Made by a program: the position numbers and the translations under genes. This document shows, piece after piece, positions 15,691 to 24,737 of a stretch of 55,458 nucleotides of DNA. Position 1 is the first letter of the stretch, and every line of letters starts with the position of its first letter. The notes beneath the pieces are model-generated. The model did not search any database. It was not told where the DNA came from and saw only the letters and a program-made list of their open reading frames with translations. Source of the DNA: Mizugakiibacter sediminis (GTDB lineage: Bacteria > Pseudomonadota > Gammaproteobacteria > Xanthomonadales > Rhodanobacteraceae); NCBI RefSeq assembly GCF_000953855.2, contig NZ_DF970155.1:1-55458 (forward strand). Direction: 5' to 3'.

Positions 15691-18111
15691 TCAGCGCAAT
15701 TGCCGGTAGACCTGCGGATCGAAGGCGTCGACCTGCACCACCAGGTCGCGCGCGTCGCGGGCTTCGTTCAGCAGCTCGTATTCCTCGGCGGTGATCACGC
15801 CGGCGGCGAGGCCGAGATCGTCGAGCATGTGGCCGGGCGCGCGCTCCAGGCGGCCTACGCGCACGGCGTCGCGCAGCTTGGTCTCGATCGGCAGCGCGCG
15901 CACCGCCTTGTCCAGCGCGGCCTCGAGCTGGCCGAGGCCGACCTCGTCCGGCGGCGGCACGAAGATGTCCTCGGTGAGGTGCAGGCGCGCCTCGCGGTCT
16001 TCCAGGATCGCGCGCGCGGCGCGCCGGCCGAGCTTGTCCGAAGGCGGCCGGAAGCGCGCGCCCAGCGGGAACACGATGCGCCGCGCCAGCCACGCCGCCG
16101 GCCGCGACGGCAGGTTGTCCAGCACGCCGGTCAGCGCTTCCTGCACGCGGTACAGGCACAGCGCCACGCCCCAGCGCGCCAGGTCGTAATTGGAGGCGAT
16201 CTTCGGCTCGTCGTGGTAGCGCTTCAGCGCGGCGGAGGCGAGATACAGATAGGCGAGCGCGTCGGCGAGCCGCCCGGACAGCTTCTCGCGCCGCTTCAGC
16301 GCGCCGCCCAGCGTGCCCATCGCCAGGTCGGAGACGAAGGCGAACGCGGAGGAGAGCCGCGTCAGGTGCTGGTAGAAGCGGCCGAGGTCCGGCGTCGCCG
16401 GCCGCGGCGCCAGCCGGCTGCCGGTCAGCGCCAGCAGCCAGGCGCGCAGCGCGCGCGTGAACACGAAGTTGACGTGGCCGAAGATCGCGCGGTCGAAGCG
16501 CCCGAGGTCGCGCGCAGCCACCGCCTCGATCTCGTGCTGCACGAACGGATGGCAGCGGATCGCGCCCTGCCCGTAGACGATCATCGAGCGCGTGAGGATG
16601 TTGGCGCCCTCGACGGTGATGCCGATCGGCACGGCCATCCACATGCGCGAAAGGCTGTTGCGCGGGCCGCGCTGGATCGCCGCGCCGGCGCGGATGTCCA
16701 TCGCGTCCGCCACCACCTGGCGCATGCTTTCGGTGAGATAGGCCTTGACGATCGAGCCCAGCACCGCCGGCTTTTCGCCGGCGTCCAGCGCGCCGCAGGT
16801 CAGCGTGCGCGCGGCGCTCATCAGGTAGGTCAGGCCGGCGATGCGCGCCAGCGGCTCCTCGATGCCCTCGAAGCGGCCGATCGGCGTGTCGAACTGCTCG
16901 CGCACGGTGGCGTAGGCGCCGCAGATGCGCGTCGACATCTGCGCCGCGCCCACCGCCAGCGCCGGCAGCGAGATCGAACGGCCGGCGGCGAGGCACTCCA
17001 TCAGCATGCGCCAGCCGCGGCCGATGCCGTCCTTGCCGCCGATGATCGCGTCCAGCGGCACGAACACGTCGCGGCCGACGATCGGGCCGTTCTGGAACGG
17101 CACGCCCATCGGATCGTGGCGCTGGCCGATCTCGATGCCCGGCAGGTTGCGCGGAATCAGCGCGCAGGTGATGCCGAGGTCCTCCTTGTCGCCGAGCAGG
17201 CCGTGCGGGTCCTTCATGCGGAAGGCGAGGCCGATCAGCGTCGCCACCGGCGCCAGCGTGATGTAGCGCTTGTGCCAGTTGAGGCGCAGGCCGAGCACCT
17301 GCCGGCCTTCCCACACGCCGCGCTCGACGACGCCTTCCGACTGCGTGGCGGCGGCGTCGGAGCCGGCTTCGGGGCCAGTCAGCGCGAAGCAGGGGATCTC
17401 CTCGCCGCGGGCCAGGCGCGGCAGGTAACGGTCCTTCTGCTGCTCGGTGCCGTAGTGCAGCAGCAGCTCGGCCGGACCCAGCGAGTTCGGCACCATCACC
17501 GTCACCGCCGCGGCGATCGAACGGCTGGCGATGCGCGTGACCACGCGCGAGTGCGCGATCTCGGAGAACTCCAGCCCGCCGTAGCGCTGCGGGATGATCA
17601 TGCCGAAGAAGCGCTCGCGCTTGAGGAAGTCCCACACCTCCGGCGGCAGGTCGCGGTCCTGCTCGATCTGCCAGTCGTCGAGGCGGCGGCACAGCTCGGC
17701 GACCGGGCCGTCGAGGAACGCCTGCTCGCGTTCGTCGGGCGGCTTGCAGGGGAAGTCGAGCAGCTTGCGCCAGTCCGGCGCGCCGGAGAACAGCGCGCCG
17801 TCCCACCACACCGTGCCGGCCTCGAGGGCGATGCGCTCGGTGTCGCCGAGCCGCGGCAGCACGCGCGCCATCAGCCGCATCAGCGCGCCGGACACCAGCA
17901 GGCGGCGCAACGGCGCGAAGCCGGCGACCAGCGCCAGCGCCAGATAGACGGCGGCGACGGCGTGGAACAGCAGCGGATGGGCGACGCCGCGCCAGAGCCA
18001 GCTCAGCAGCAGCACGCCGACGGCGACCACCCAGGCGGCGTAGCCGCGGCCGAGGAAACCGAGCGCGAGCAGGGCGACGAGCGCGAGGACGATACCGGCG
18101 GCGAGCAGCAT
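15691..18111 (-). CDS. fadE: Acyl-CoA dehydrogenase FadE
   Basis: The long-form acyl-CoA dehydrogenase of aerobic beta-oxidation, 806 residues (E. coli FadE 814). Two or three N-terminal hydrophobic helices (1-65) precede the catalytic core with WDFLKRERFFGMIIPQRYGG, CFALTGPEAGSDAAA, HKRYITLAPVATLIGLAF, and YATVREQFDTPIGRFEGIEE, then the FadE-specific C-terminal domain (HLTEDIFVPP, PDEVGLGQLEAALDKAV). The start at 18109-18111 has AAGGAGAGG 4 nt upstream. It converges on the GGDEF gene and is divergent from amn. It oxidises acyl-CoA to trans-2-enoyl-CoA with FAD. Confidence 0.92.
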   Translation of the reverse strand: MLLAAGIVLALVALLALGFLGRGYAAWVVAVGVLLLSWLWRGVAHPLLFHAVAAVYLALALVAGFAPLRRLLVSGALMRLMARVLPRLGDTERIALEAGTVWWDGALFSGAPDWRKLLDFPCKPPDEREQAFLDGPVAELCRRLDDWQIEQDRDLPPEVWDFLKRERFFGMIIPQRYGGLEFSEIAHSRVVTRIASRSIAAAVTVMVPNSLGPAELLLHYGTEQQKDRYLPRLARGEEIPCFALTGPEAGSDAAATQSEGVVERGVWEGRQVLGLRLNWHKRYITLAPVATLIGLAFRMKDPHGLLGDKEDLGITCALIPRNLPGIEIGQRHDPMGVPFQNGPIVGRDVFVPLDAIIGGKDGIGRGWRMLMECLAAGRSISLPALAVGAAQMSTRICGAYATVREQFDTPIGRFEGIEEPLARIAGLTYLMSAARTLTCGALDAGEKPAVLGSIVKAYLTESMRQVVADAMDIRAGAAIQRGPRNSLSRMWMAVPIGITVEGANILTRSMIVYGQGAIRCHPFVQHEIEAVAARDLGRFDRAIFGHVNFVFTRALRAWLLALTGSRLAPRPATPDLGRFYQHLTRLSSAFAFVSDLAMGTLGGALKRREKLSGRLADALAYLYLASAALKRYHDEPKIASNYDLARWGVALCLYRVQEALTGVLDNLPSRPAAWLARRIVFPLGARFRPPSDKLGRRAARAILEDREARLHLTEDIFVPPPDEVGLGQLEAALDKAVRALPIETKLRDAVRVGRLERAPGHMLDDLGLAAGVITAEEYELLNEARDARDLVVQVDAFDPQVYRQLR

Positions 18112-18285
18112 GGTTCCTCTCCTTGGCGCGGGGTCCGCGGACATTGTGCATGGCCGCGATGGACGCCGCACGCGCGGCGGCCGTTCCCGCTACACTGGCG
18201 CCGCCTGCAGTGCATGGATCCCGCCGGCGTGGCGTCGCCGGTCACGCGTCCGCCGGCGCGCGGACGCACGCTTCGCGTCCCGTCC

Positions 18286-19077
18286 ATGAAAGACAAGCAC
18301 GAGATCGTCAGCAACTGGCTGCCGCGCTATACCGGCACCCCCGCGGAAGCCTTCGGCCAGCACGTGCTGCTGACCAACTTCGGCAATTACGTCGAACTGT
18401 TCGCCGCCTGGCACGGCGTCGAGGTGCGCGGCCGCGACCGGCCGATGCCGAACGCCACCGCCGACGGCATCACCATGATCCACTACGGCATGGGCAGCCC
18501 CAACGCCGCCACCGTGATGGACCTGCTGAGCGCGGTGTGCCCGCGCGCCTGCCTGTTCCTCGGCAAATGCGGCGGCCTGAAGAAGAAGAACAAGCTGGGC
18601 GACCTGATCCTGCCGATCGCCGCGATCCGCGGCGAGGGCACCAGCAACGACTACCTGCTGCCGGAGGTGCCGGCGCTGCCGGCGTTCCAGTTGCAGCGCG
18701 CGGTCTCCACCATGATCCGCGACCTCGGCCACGACTACTGGACCGGCACGGTGTACACCACCAACCGCCGCGTCTGGGAGCACGACGACGCGTTCAAGGC
18801 CTACCTGCGCAGGACGCGCTGCATGGCGATCGACATGGAGACGGCGACGATCTTCGCCGCCGGCTTCGCCAACGGCATCCCGTCCGGCGCGCTGCTGCTG
18901 GTGTCCGACCAGCCGATGATCCCGGAAGGCGTCAAGACCGAGGCCAGCGACCGCGCGGTCACCGAGAATTTCGTCGAGGCGCACATCAAGATCGGCATCG
19001 AGGCGCTGAAGCTGGTGCGCCGGCACGGGCGCAGCGTCAAGCACCTGCGCTTCGAGGAGGACCTCGACGCGGATTGA
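18286..19077 (+). CDS. amn: AMP nucleosidase, short form
   Basis: A 263-residue purine nucleosidase/phosphorylase-fold enzyme, predicted to split AMP into adenine and ribose 5-phosphate. Key blocks are LLTNFGNYVELFAAWHGV, ITMIHYGMGSPNAATVMDLL, CLFLGKCGGLKKKNKLGDLI and the C-terminal MAIDMETATIFAAGFANGIP with LLVSDQP. E. coli Amn is about 480 residues with an N-terminal regulatory domain; this protein is the catalytic half only, a form found in several Gammaproteobacteria and Bacteroidetes. The ATG at 18286 gives the family start KDKHEIVSNWLPRYTG. Confidence 0.88.
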   Translation: MKDKHEIVSNWLPRYTGTPAEAFGQHVLLTNFGNYVELFAAWHGVEVRGRDRPMPNATADGITMIHYGMGSPNAATVMDLLSAVCPRACLFLGKCGGLKKKNKLGDLILPIAAIRGEGTSNDYLLPEVPALPAFQLQRAVSTMIRDLGHDYWTGTVYTTNRRVWEHDDAFKAYLRRTRCMAIDMETATIFAAGFANGIPSGALLLVSDQPMIPEGVKTEASDRAVTENFVEAHIKIGIEALKLVRRHGRSVKHLRFEEDLDAD

Positions 19078-19141
19078 GGGAACCGCAGCAAGCCGCCGTC
19101 GCCGCGCCGCGGCGGCGGCCGACGCGACGGGGGGAGGGGAC

Positions 19142-19447
19142 ATGAAGCGATGGATCACGACGACCGCGCTCGGCGCCGCCCTCGCCGGCTGCGCCAGCGC
19201 GCCGCCGCAGGCTCCCGGCACGGTGACCGATGCCGATGCCGCCGCGGTGAGCGCGTGCCGCTACCTCGGCGAGGTCGGCGGCACGCCGCGCTGGACCGGC
19301 GCCGCCGCCGCGTTCGCCGACCAGCACGCGCGCCAGCAAGCGCGCGCGCAGGCCGCCCGGCTCGGCGCCACCCACGTCGTCTGGACCGGCGTCTACAACA
19401 CCTCGACGCTTTCCGTGCGCGGCAAGGCGTACCGCTGCCCCGGCTGA
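19142..19447 (+). CDS. Small lipoprotein, DUF4156-like
   Basis: A 101-residue predicted lipoprotein: MKRWITTTALGAALAGC has a lipobox LAGC with C17. The mature part has ACRYLGEVGG, a Gln/Ala-rich helix (ADQHARQQARAQAARLGA) and ends THVVWTGVYNTSTLSVRGKAYRCP. The pattern of two cysteines bracketing a 'G-A-THVVW' block resembles small envelope lipoproteins of the DUF4156/YecR kind, but assignment is tentative. A ggggagggga ribosome site immediately precedes the ATG. Confidence 0.7.
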   Translation: MKRWITTTALGAALAGCASAPPQAPGTVTDADAAAVSACRYLGEVGGTPRWTGAAAAFADQHARQQARAQAARLGATHVVWTGVYNTSTLSVRGKAYRCPG

Positions 19448-19546
19448 TTCGGGGCGGCGATGCCCGCGGAGTGCGTCGGCTTTCGCTCCGCGCAACCCGA
19501 CCTGCGCGATTGCCCGTATCTGCTTTTCCCGGGTTTCAAGTCCCGC

Positions 19547-20473
19547 TCAATACCGCGGCACCGACGGATCGATCCGCGCCGACCAGGCGTCGATGCCGCC
19601 TTCGACGTTGTAGACCTCGGTGAAGCCGTGCGCGGCGAAGCGCTCGGCGACGCTGCGGCTGGAGTTGCCGTGGTGGCAGAGGAAGGCCAGCGGCGTGTCC
19701 TTGGGCAGCGCGGCCAGCGCCTCGTAGCCTTCCTCCTCGAGGATGCGCACGCCGGCGGCCGGGAACGCGGCGATGGCGCGCGCCGGTGCCGGGCGCACGT
19801 CGACCAGGGTGACGCTGCGCGCGTTCAGGCGGCGCTGCAGCTCGGCCACGTCCATCGGCTTGACGCCGCCGGCGCCGGGGAAGCTGAGCGACAGGCCGGC
19901 GCCCTGCATCGTCTCCACCCAGTCGATCCTGATGCCGCGCGCGCGCTGCGCGCTGCCCGGATCGAAGTGCACCTCGATGCCGTTGGCGACGACCACGATG
20001 TCGTGCTCGCCGGCCGGCGCCAGCTGGAAACCGGCGCTGTGGTCGGGGCCGATCTCGAGATGCAGCGCCAGGCCGTCGGCGTCGGCGGTGCCGGCGCGGA
20101 TCGCTTCGGCGGCCGCGTCGGTGATGGTGATTTCCGGCGGCGTGCGGTCCGGCGGCGCGGCGCCGAACAGCGCGTGCAGCTCGCCGCTGGCGTACATCGC
20201 GCGCACGATGTCGGCGCCGCCGACCAGCTCGCCCTCGACGTACAACTGCGGGATCGTCGGCCAGTTGCCGTAGGCCTTGATGCCCTCGCGGATCTCCGGA
20301 TCCTCCAGCACGTTGACCGTGTGGTAGTCCGCCAGCACCTCGTTCAGCACGTTGGCGGCGGCGGCGGAGAAGCCGCACTGCGGCTGCAGGCGCGTGCCCT
20401 TCATGAACAACACGACACGGTGCTGCTTGAGCACGGTCTCGATGCGGGCGCGGACGGCGGGGTCGAGGGACAT
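19547..20473 (-). CDS. Monothiol glutaredoxin (Grx4) fused to IscA-like and rhodanese domains
   Basis: A 308-residue three-domain protein. Residues 1-105 are a Grx4/GrxD monothiol glutaredoxin with CGFS (C33) and the glutathione-binding YGNWPTIPQLYVEGELVGGADI. Residues about 113-200 look like a HesB/IscA A-type fold (ITITDAAAEAIRAG, GIEVHFDPGSAQRARGIRIDWV) but have no cysteine at all. Residues about 208-308 are a rhodanese with catalytic C266 in CHHGNSSRS and GGIDAWS. Grx4 proteins bind and transfer [2Fe-2S] clusters; the rhodanese could feed sulfur. The combined form is known in xanthomonads. Confidence 0.9.
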   Translation of the reverse strand: MSLDPAVRARIETVLKQHRVVLFMKGTRLQPQCGFSAAAANVLNEVLADYHTVNVLEDPEIREGIKAYGNWPTIPQLYVEGELVGGADIVRAMYASGELHALFGAAPPDRTPPEITITDAAAEAIRAGTADADGLALHLEIGPDHSAGFQLAPAGEHDIVVVANGIEVHFDPGSAQRARGIRIDWVETMQGAGLSLSFPGAGGVKPMDVAELQRRLNARSVTLVDVRPAPARAIAAFPAAGVRILEEEGYEALAALPKDTPLAFLCHHGNSSRSVAERFAAHGFTEVYNVEGGIDAWSARIDPSVPRY

Positions 20474-20529
20474 GGCGGAATCCGGGGCGGAAGGGCCGCC
20501 ATTGTACCGCGCGGGCCCGCGCGCCGCGC

Positions 20530-21387
20530 TCAGGCCGCCGGCCGCAGCCCGGAGAGGCTGCGCCGCACGCGCGCCAGCGGCGCGAAGGCGAGCGCGGCGG
20601 CGGGCGAGGGCAGCACCAGCTCGCGGCTGGCGCGACCGAGCGCGGTCTGCTGCTCGCTCCAGTGCACCAGCTCCATCGCGCCGGCCGCGTCCTCCACCAG
20701 CGCCGTGCAGTGCTCGACCCAGTCGCCGTCGTTGAGGTAGAGCGCGCCGTCGATCGCGCGCACGTGGCCGAAGTGGATGTGGCCGCAGATGTGGCCGTCG
20801 TAGCCGCCGTCGCGCGCAGCGGCGGCGACGCGCGCCTCGAAGGCGCGGATGTAGGCCAGCGCCCTGCCGACGTGCGACTTCACCACGATCGACAGCGGCA
20901 GGTAGGGCAGGTCGAGGCGCCGGCGCAGCGCGTTGAAGCCGCGATTGGTCCAGCACAGCGCGCGTCGCATCGCCTCGCCGAGTTGCAGCACCCAGGCGCG
21001 GCCGAGGTGCTCGGGGTCGTATTCGTCGCCGTGGCTGACGCGGTAGCGGCGGCCGTCGGCGCCGACGTGCACGGCGTCCAGCGCGATCTCGATGCCGCCG
21101 AGGCGCTGGCCGGCGAGGCCGCGCAGCGGCGCGTCGTGGTTGCCGGGAATGTAGACGACGCGCGTGCCGCGCGCGGCGAGATCGAGCAGCTCGGCCAGCA
21201 CGGCGCCGTGGTCGGGATGCCACCACGGCCGCCGCGCCAGCGCCTCCAGATCGACGATGTCGCCGACCAGGTACAACTGCTCGCAGCGCAGGCGGCGCAG
21301 GAAATCGAGCAGGTAGCCGGCCTTGCAGTCCGGCGTGCCGAGATGCACGTCGGAGATGAACACGCTGCGGCAGCGGAACGGAGCCAT
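20530..21387 (-). CDS. UDP-2,3-diacylglucosamine diphosphatase family metallophosphoesterase
   Basis: A 285-residue calcineurin-like phosphoesterase of the LpxH2-type group. Metal motifs in order are SDVHLG, GDIVDLEA, PGNHD, VSHGDEYD and CGHIHFG, with the inserted lid helices (WVLQLGEAMRRALCWTNRGFNALRRRL) typical of lipid-A-pathway enzymes and their paralogues. True LpxH hydrolyses UDP-2,3-diacylglucosamine; this branch (lacking the usual LpxH spacing) may have another phosphoester substrate. Nearby lipid A genes are absent. The ATG at 21385-21387 is 11 residues before the first metal motif. Confidence 0.82.
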   Translation of the reverse strand: MAPFRCRSVFISDVHLGTPDCKAGYLLDFLRRLRCEQLYLVGDIVDLEALARRPWWHPDHGAVLAELLDLAARGTRVVYIPGNHDAPLRGLAGQRLGGIEIALDAVHVGADGRRYRVSHGDEYDPEHLGRAWVLQLGEAMRRALCWTNRGFNALRRRLDLPYLPLSIVVKSHVGRALAYIRAFEARVAAAARDGGYDGHICGHIHFGHVRAIDGALYLNDGDWVEHCTALVEDAAGAMELVHWSEQQTALGRASRELVLPSPAAALAFAPLARVRRSLSGLRPAA

Positions 21388-21458
21388 GCGGCGCTTCCCC
21401 GGTTCGACCGGGGCGCCAGTGTCGCCGCGTCAGGTCACCGCCGGATGGCGGCCAGGTT

Positions 21459-22079
21459 TCAGCGCGGTTGCGCCAGCGCGCGCCGCGCCGCCGGCAGGAT
21501 GCGCTCGACCCAGCGCGCGTACTGCGCGGCCGAGGGATGCAGGCCGTCGGCGGCGAGCATCGCCGCGCTGTCGCCGCGGTCGCGCGAGAGGTCGGTGACG
21601 TCGAGCCAGACCGCGCCCTGCGTCGCCGCCTCGGCGCGGTTGACCGCGTTGAAGGCGTCGATCGCCGCGGCGATCGCGGCGGCGTCGCGGCCCTGCGCGC
21701 GCGCGAACGGCGTCACGCCCCAGTCGGGAATCGACACCACCAGCGCGCGCCGCGCGTCGCCGCCGGCCAGCGCGATCGCGCGCGCCAGCAGCGCGCGGAA
21801 TTCGCCGCGGTATGCGTCGAGATCGCGGCCGCGGTACTGGTTGTTGACGCCGATCAGCAGCGTGACCAGCGCGTAGGGCGGGGCGAACGCGGCGGCGTCC
21901 ATCGCCGCGGCCAGCTCGTCGGTGGTCCAGCCGGTGGTGGCGACGATCTCGGGGTCGGCGACGGCGAAACCTTCTGCGCGCAGGCGCGCGGCGAGCTGCA
22001 TCGGCCAGCGGCCGACGGGCTCGACGCCTTCGCCGATGGTGTAGGAGTCGCCCAGCGCGAGCAGGCGCGGCTCAGCCAT
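21459..22079 (-). CDS. SGNH/GDSL hydrolase family protein
   Basis: A 206-residue esterase/lipase-like protein. Block I is LALGDSYTIGEG with the nucleophile Ser, block III is IGVNNQYRG and block V is DGLHPS with the Asp/His pair. No signal peptide, so a cytoplasmic location is likely. The start overlaps the end of the aminotransferase gene by 8 nt, implying cotranslation. Substrate not identifiable. Confidence 0.85.
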   Translation of the reverse strand: MAEPRLLALGDSYTIGEGVEPVGRWPMQLAARLRAEGFAVADPEIVATTGWTTDELAAAMDAAAFAPPYALVTLLIGVNNQYRGRDLDAYRGEFRALLARAIALAGGDARRALVVSIPDWGVTPFARAQGRDAAAIAAAIDAFNAVNRAEAATQGAVWLDVTDLSRDRGDSAAMLAADGLHPSAAQYARWVERILPAARRALAQPR

Positions 22080-23331
22080 GCGCGGCGCGGCGCGCGGACC
22101 GCGCCCCCTGCTCGTCGGCCGCGCGTGCCAGCACGCGCTCGATGCGCACGCACACCTCGGCGAGTTCGTGCGGCTGCGGCAAGAGGGTCAGGCGCAGATG
22201 CCGGCTGCCGGCGAGGTTGAAGCTCGAGCCCGGCACCAGCAGCACGCCTTCCTCTTCCAGCAGGCGCAGCGCGAACGCGCCGTCGTCGAACGCCGGCAGC
22301 GCGTCCGCGCGCACCGACGGGAACGCGTACAGCGCGCCCTGCGGCGCCACCAGCTCGAGGAAACGACTGGCGGCGACGCCGTCCAGCACGGCCTGCCGCG
22401 CCGCGTGCAGGCGACCGCCCGCTGCGGTCAGCGCGCCGATGGTGTCGGGGCCCTCGAGCGCCGGCCGCACCGCCCATTGCGCCGGCATGTTGCCGCACAG
22501 GCGCAGCGCGGCCAGCAGGCGCAGCGCGTCGTGCAGCGCGGCGACGCGCGCGCCGCTGCCGGACAGCGTCATCCAGCCGACGCGGTAGCCGCAGGCGCGG
22601 TGCACCTTGGACAGGCCGCCGAAGGAAAGGCACGGCAACTCGCCGGCCAGCGGCGCCAGCGGCGCGAACGCGGGGCCGTCGTAGAGGATGCCGTCGTAGA
22701 TCTCGTCGCCGAGCAGCAGCAGGCGGTGGCGCGCGGCCACTTCGACGATGCGCTGCAGCAGCGCGCGCGGGTACACCGCGCCGGTGGGATTGTTCGGATT
22801 GATCAGCACCAGCGCGCGCGTGCGCGGCGTGACCAGCGCCGCGATCTCGTCCGCGTCCGGCAGATGGCCGCGCGCGGCCGGGCAGGCGTAGTAGCGCGGG
22901 CGGCCGCCGTTGAGGATCGTCGCCGCGCTCCATAGCGGATAATCCGGGCTGGGCAGCAGCACCTCGTCGCCGGGTTCGAGCAGCGCGCGCAACGAGAGGT
23001 CGATCAGCTCGCTGACGCCGTTGCCGACGAACACGCGTTCGACATCGATGCCGGCGACGCCGCGCGCGCGCTGCTGCGCCGCGATCGCCTCGCGCGCTTC
23101 CTCCAGGCCCAGCTCGTGGCCGTAGCCTTCGCTGTCGGCGAGATGCGCGGCGACCGCCGCGGCGAGGTGCGCCGGCGTGCGGAATCCGAAGCGCGCCGGA
23201 TTGCCGATGTTGAGCTTGAGGATCGCGCGGCCCTGCGCCTCCAGTTCGCGCGCGCGCAGCGCCAACGCGCCGCGGATTTCATAGCGCACCTCGGCGAGGC
23301 GCGCGCTGGGAACAATGCGGTGACCGTCCAT
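22072..23331 (-). CDS. PLP-dependent aminotransferase, AlaA-like
   Basis: A 419-residue fold-type I class I/II aminotransferase. It has YEIRGALALRARELEAQG and LKLNIGNPARFGFRTP at the N-terminus, GNGVSELIDLSLRALLEPGDE, INPNNPTGAVYP, GDEIYDGILYDG and the PLP lysine K242 in FGGLSKVHRACGYRVGW, ending with GSSFNL and HLRLTLLP. The pattern matches glutamate-pyruvate transaminase AlaA/YfbQ. Standard length. It heads a minus-strand run with the SGNH hydrolase. Confidence 0.85.
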   Translation of the reverse strand: MDGHRIVPSARLAEVRYEIRGALALRARELEAQGRAILKLNIGNPARFGFRTPAHLAAAVAAHLADSEGYGHELGLEEAREAIAAQQRARGVAGIDVERVFVGNGVSELIDLSLRALLEPGDEVLLPSPDYPLWSAATILNGGRPRYYACPAARGHLPDADEIAALVTPRTRALVLINPNNPTGAVYPRALLQRIVEVAARHRLLLLGDEIYDGILYDGPAFAPLAPLAGELPCLSFGGLSKVHRACGYRVGWMTLSGSGARVAALHDALRLLAALRLCGNMPAQWAVRPALEGPDTIGALTAAGGRLHAARQAVLDGVAASRFLELVAPQGALYAFPSVRADALPAFDDGAFALRLLEEEGVLLVPGSSFNLAGSRHLRLTLLPQPHELAEVCVRIERVLARAADEQGARSARRAAHG

Positions 23332-23408
23332 GCCGGCTCCAGGCGAAACGCCGCGATGCTAGCAGAGACGTGCGCGCGGAATCCGGCACCGCGCCGGCAC
23401 AAAGCGGC

Positions 23409-23443
23409 GCCGGCGCGGGCGCGGCCCGGCGGCGCCCGCCGGC
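23409..23443 (-). terminator. Hairpin after the EAL/HDOD gene
   Basis: GCCGG/CCGGC and CGGGCGC/GCGCCCG form a 12-bp stem with a 2-nt bulge immediately after the stop codon on the minus strand. No T-tract. It probably marks the end of the chemoreceptor-to-EAL/HDOD operon. Confidence 0.4.
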
Positions 23444-24712
23444 TCAGGCCGCGGCGGCCTGCGCGCCGGCGAAACCGTAGACCTGCTCGGCCCACTCCAC
23501 CGCGGACAGGTAGGCGTGGGCCAGGCGCTCGGCGTGTGCGCCGCCCTCGGCGAGGCGGTCCCATTCGGCGCGCTCGCAGGCCAGCGCTTCGTCCAGCAGC
23601 GGCGCCAGCGGACCTTCGCCGCGCTGCACCGCCGCGCGCACTTCCTCGGGCAGCGGCAGCTTGTCGAACAGCGTCTCCATCGGCGCGTTCATCAGCGCGT
23701 CCAGCAGCGAGAACAGGCCGACGGTGAAGGCCATCTCCTGGCGCTCGCGCGACATGCGCGCGGCCAGCTGCTCGCACATGCGCGCGCGCACCAGCGCCGT
23801 CTTCAGCAGCTCCGCCGGGCGGTCCTCGAGACCGGCCAGCGCCAGCATGCGCACCCAGCCGCGCACGCGGCCGAGACCGAGATAGACGATCGCGTGCAGG
23901 ATCGACTTCACCTTGATCGGCAGCGCGAAGTAGGCCGAGTTGACCAGGCGCAGCAGCTTGTAGCTCAGCACGGCGTCGTTGCGGATCACCGCGTCCAGCT
24001 CGTCCGGGCCGGTGGCGGGGTTCTCGATCGCCGCCAGCAGGCGCATCACGTTGATGCGGCTCTCGCCCAGCGTGGCCTCGGCGACGTTCTCCGGGCGCAG
24101 CAGGTAGTAGCCCTGGAAGTAGTCGAAGCCGAGCGCCAGGCAGCGCTCGTACTGCTCGCGCGTCTGCACCTTCTCCGCGACCAGCTTGAGCGGATGGCGG
24201 CGCAGCCGCTGCACCGTCGCCGCCAGGCTCTCGGCGTCGTGCGCCAGCACGTCGAGCTTGACCATGTGCGCCAGCCCCAGCAGCGCCTCCAACGCCGGGC
24301 CGCCGTCGCCGAAGGCGAAGTCGTCCAGCACGATGGTGTAGCCGCGCCCGGCCAGCGTGCGCACCGCCTCGACCAGCTCGGCGTCGAACTTCTGGCCCTC
24401 GAGGATCTCCAGCCCGACCTGCTTGCCGGAACTCGGCAGGTGCTGGTGATTCAGCAGCAGGTTGCGGGTGAGGTTGACGAAGGCCAGGCTTTCGCCGACC
24501 AGGCGCTTGATGCCGAAGTCGACGAACGCGTGCAGCAGCACGCGCGCGGTGGCGGCGTCGCGGTTGGTGATGCGCGCTTCCCGGTCCTCCGCCTGCGCGC
24601 GGAACAGCAGCTCGTAACCCAGCAGCTTCTGCTCGCGGTCGAGGATCGGCTGGCGCGCGACCAGCATGACGGGGGCGGCGGGAGCGGCAGGGGCGGCGTT
24701 CGGTTGCGGCAT
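23444..24712 (-). CDS. EAL and HDOD domain protein (YuxH family)
   Basis: A 422-residue protein. An N-terminal EAL domain (about 14-205) is degenerate: the signature position reads LGYELLFRA, and the metal-binding DDFGT region reads LDDFAFGDGG, so phosphodiesterase activity is unlikely and a binding or scaffolding role is more plausible. The C-terminal HDOD domain (about 205-400; NDAVLSYKLLRLVNSAYF, KSILHAIVYLGLGRVRGWV, GLFSLLDALM) lacks HD phosphohydrolase residues, as in CdgI-like signalling proteins. Last gene of the flgA-flgM-flgN unit, 25 nt after the PilZ gene, suggesting a role in motility control. Confidence 0.88.
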   Translation of the reverse strand: MPQPNAAPAAPAAPVMLVARQPILDREQKLLGYELLFRAQAEDREARITNRDAATARVLLHAFVDFGIKRLVGESLAFVNLTRNLLLNHQHLPSSGKQVGLEILEGQKFDAELVEAVRTLAGRGYTIVLDDFAFGDGGPALEALLGLAHMVKLDVLAHDAESLAATVQRLRRHPLKLVAEKVQTREQYERCLALGFDYFQGYYLLRPENVAEATLGESRINVMRLLAAIENPATGPDELDAVIRNDAVLSYKLLRLVNSAYFALPIKVKSILHAIVYLGLGRVRGWVRMLALAGLEDRPAELLKTALVRARMCEQLAARMSRERQEMAFTVGLFSLLDALMNAPMETLFDKLPLPEEVRAAVQRGEGPLAPLLDEALACERAEWDRLAEGGAHAERLAHAYLSAVEWAEQVYGFAGAQAAAA

Positions 24713-24737
24713 GGCGGCGGTCTTCCGTGGTGCGGGT

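Noticed and set aside
23444-24712. Active c-di-GMP phosphodiesterase
   Set aside because: The EAL signature reads YELL and the DDFGT loop is altered, so catalysis is unlikely.
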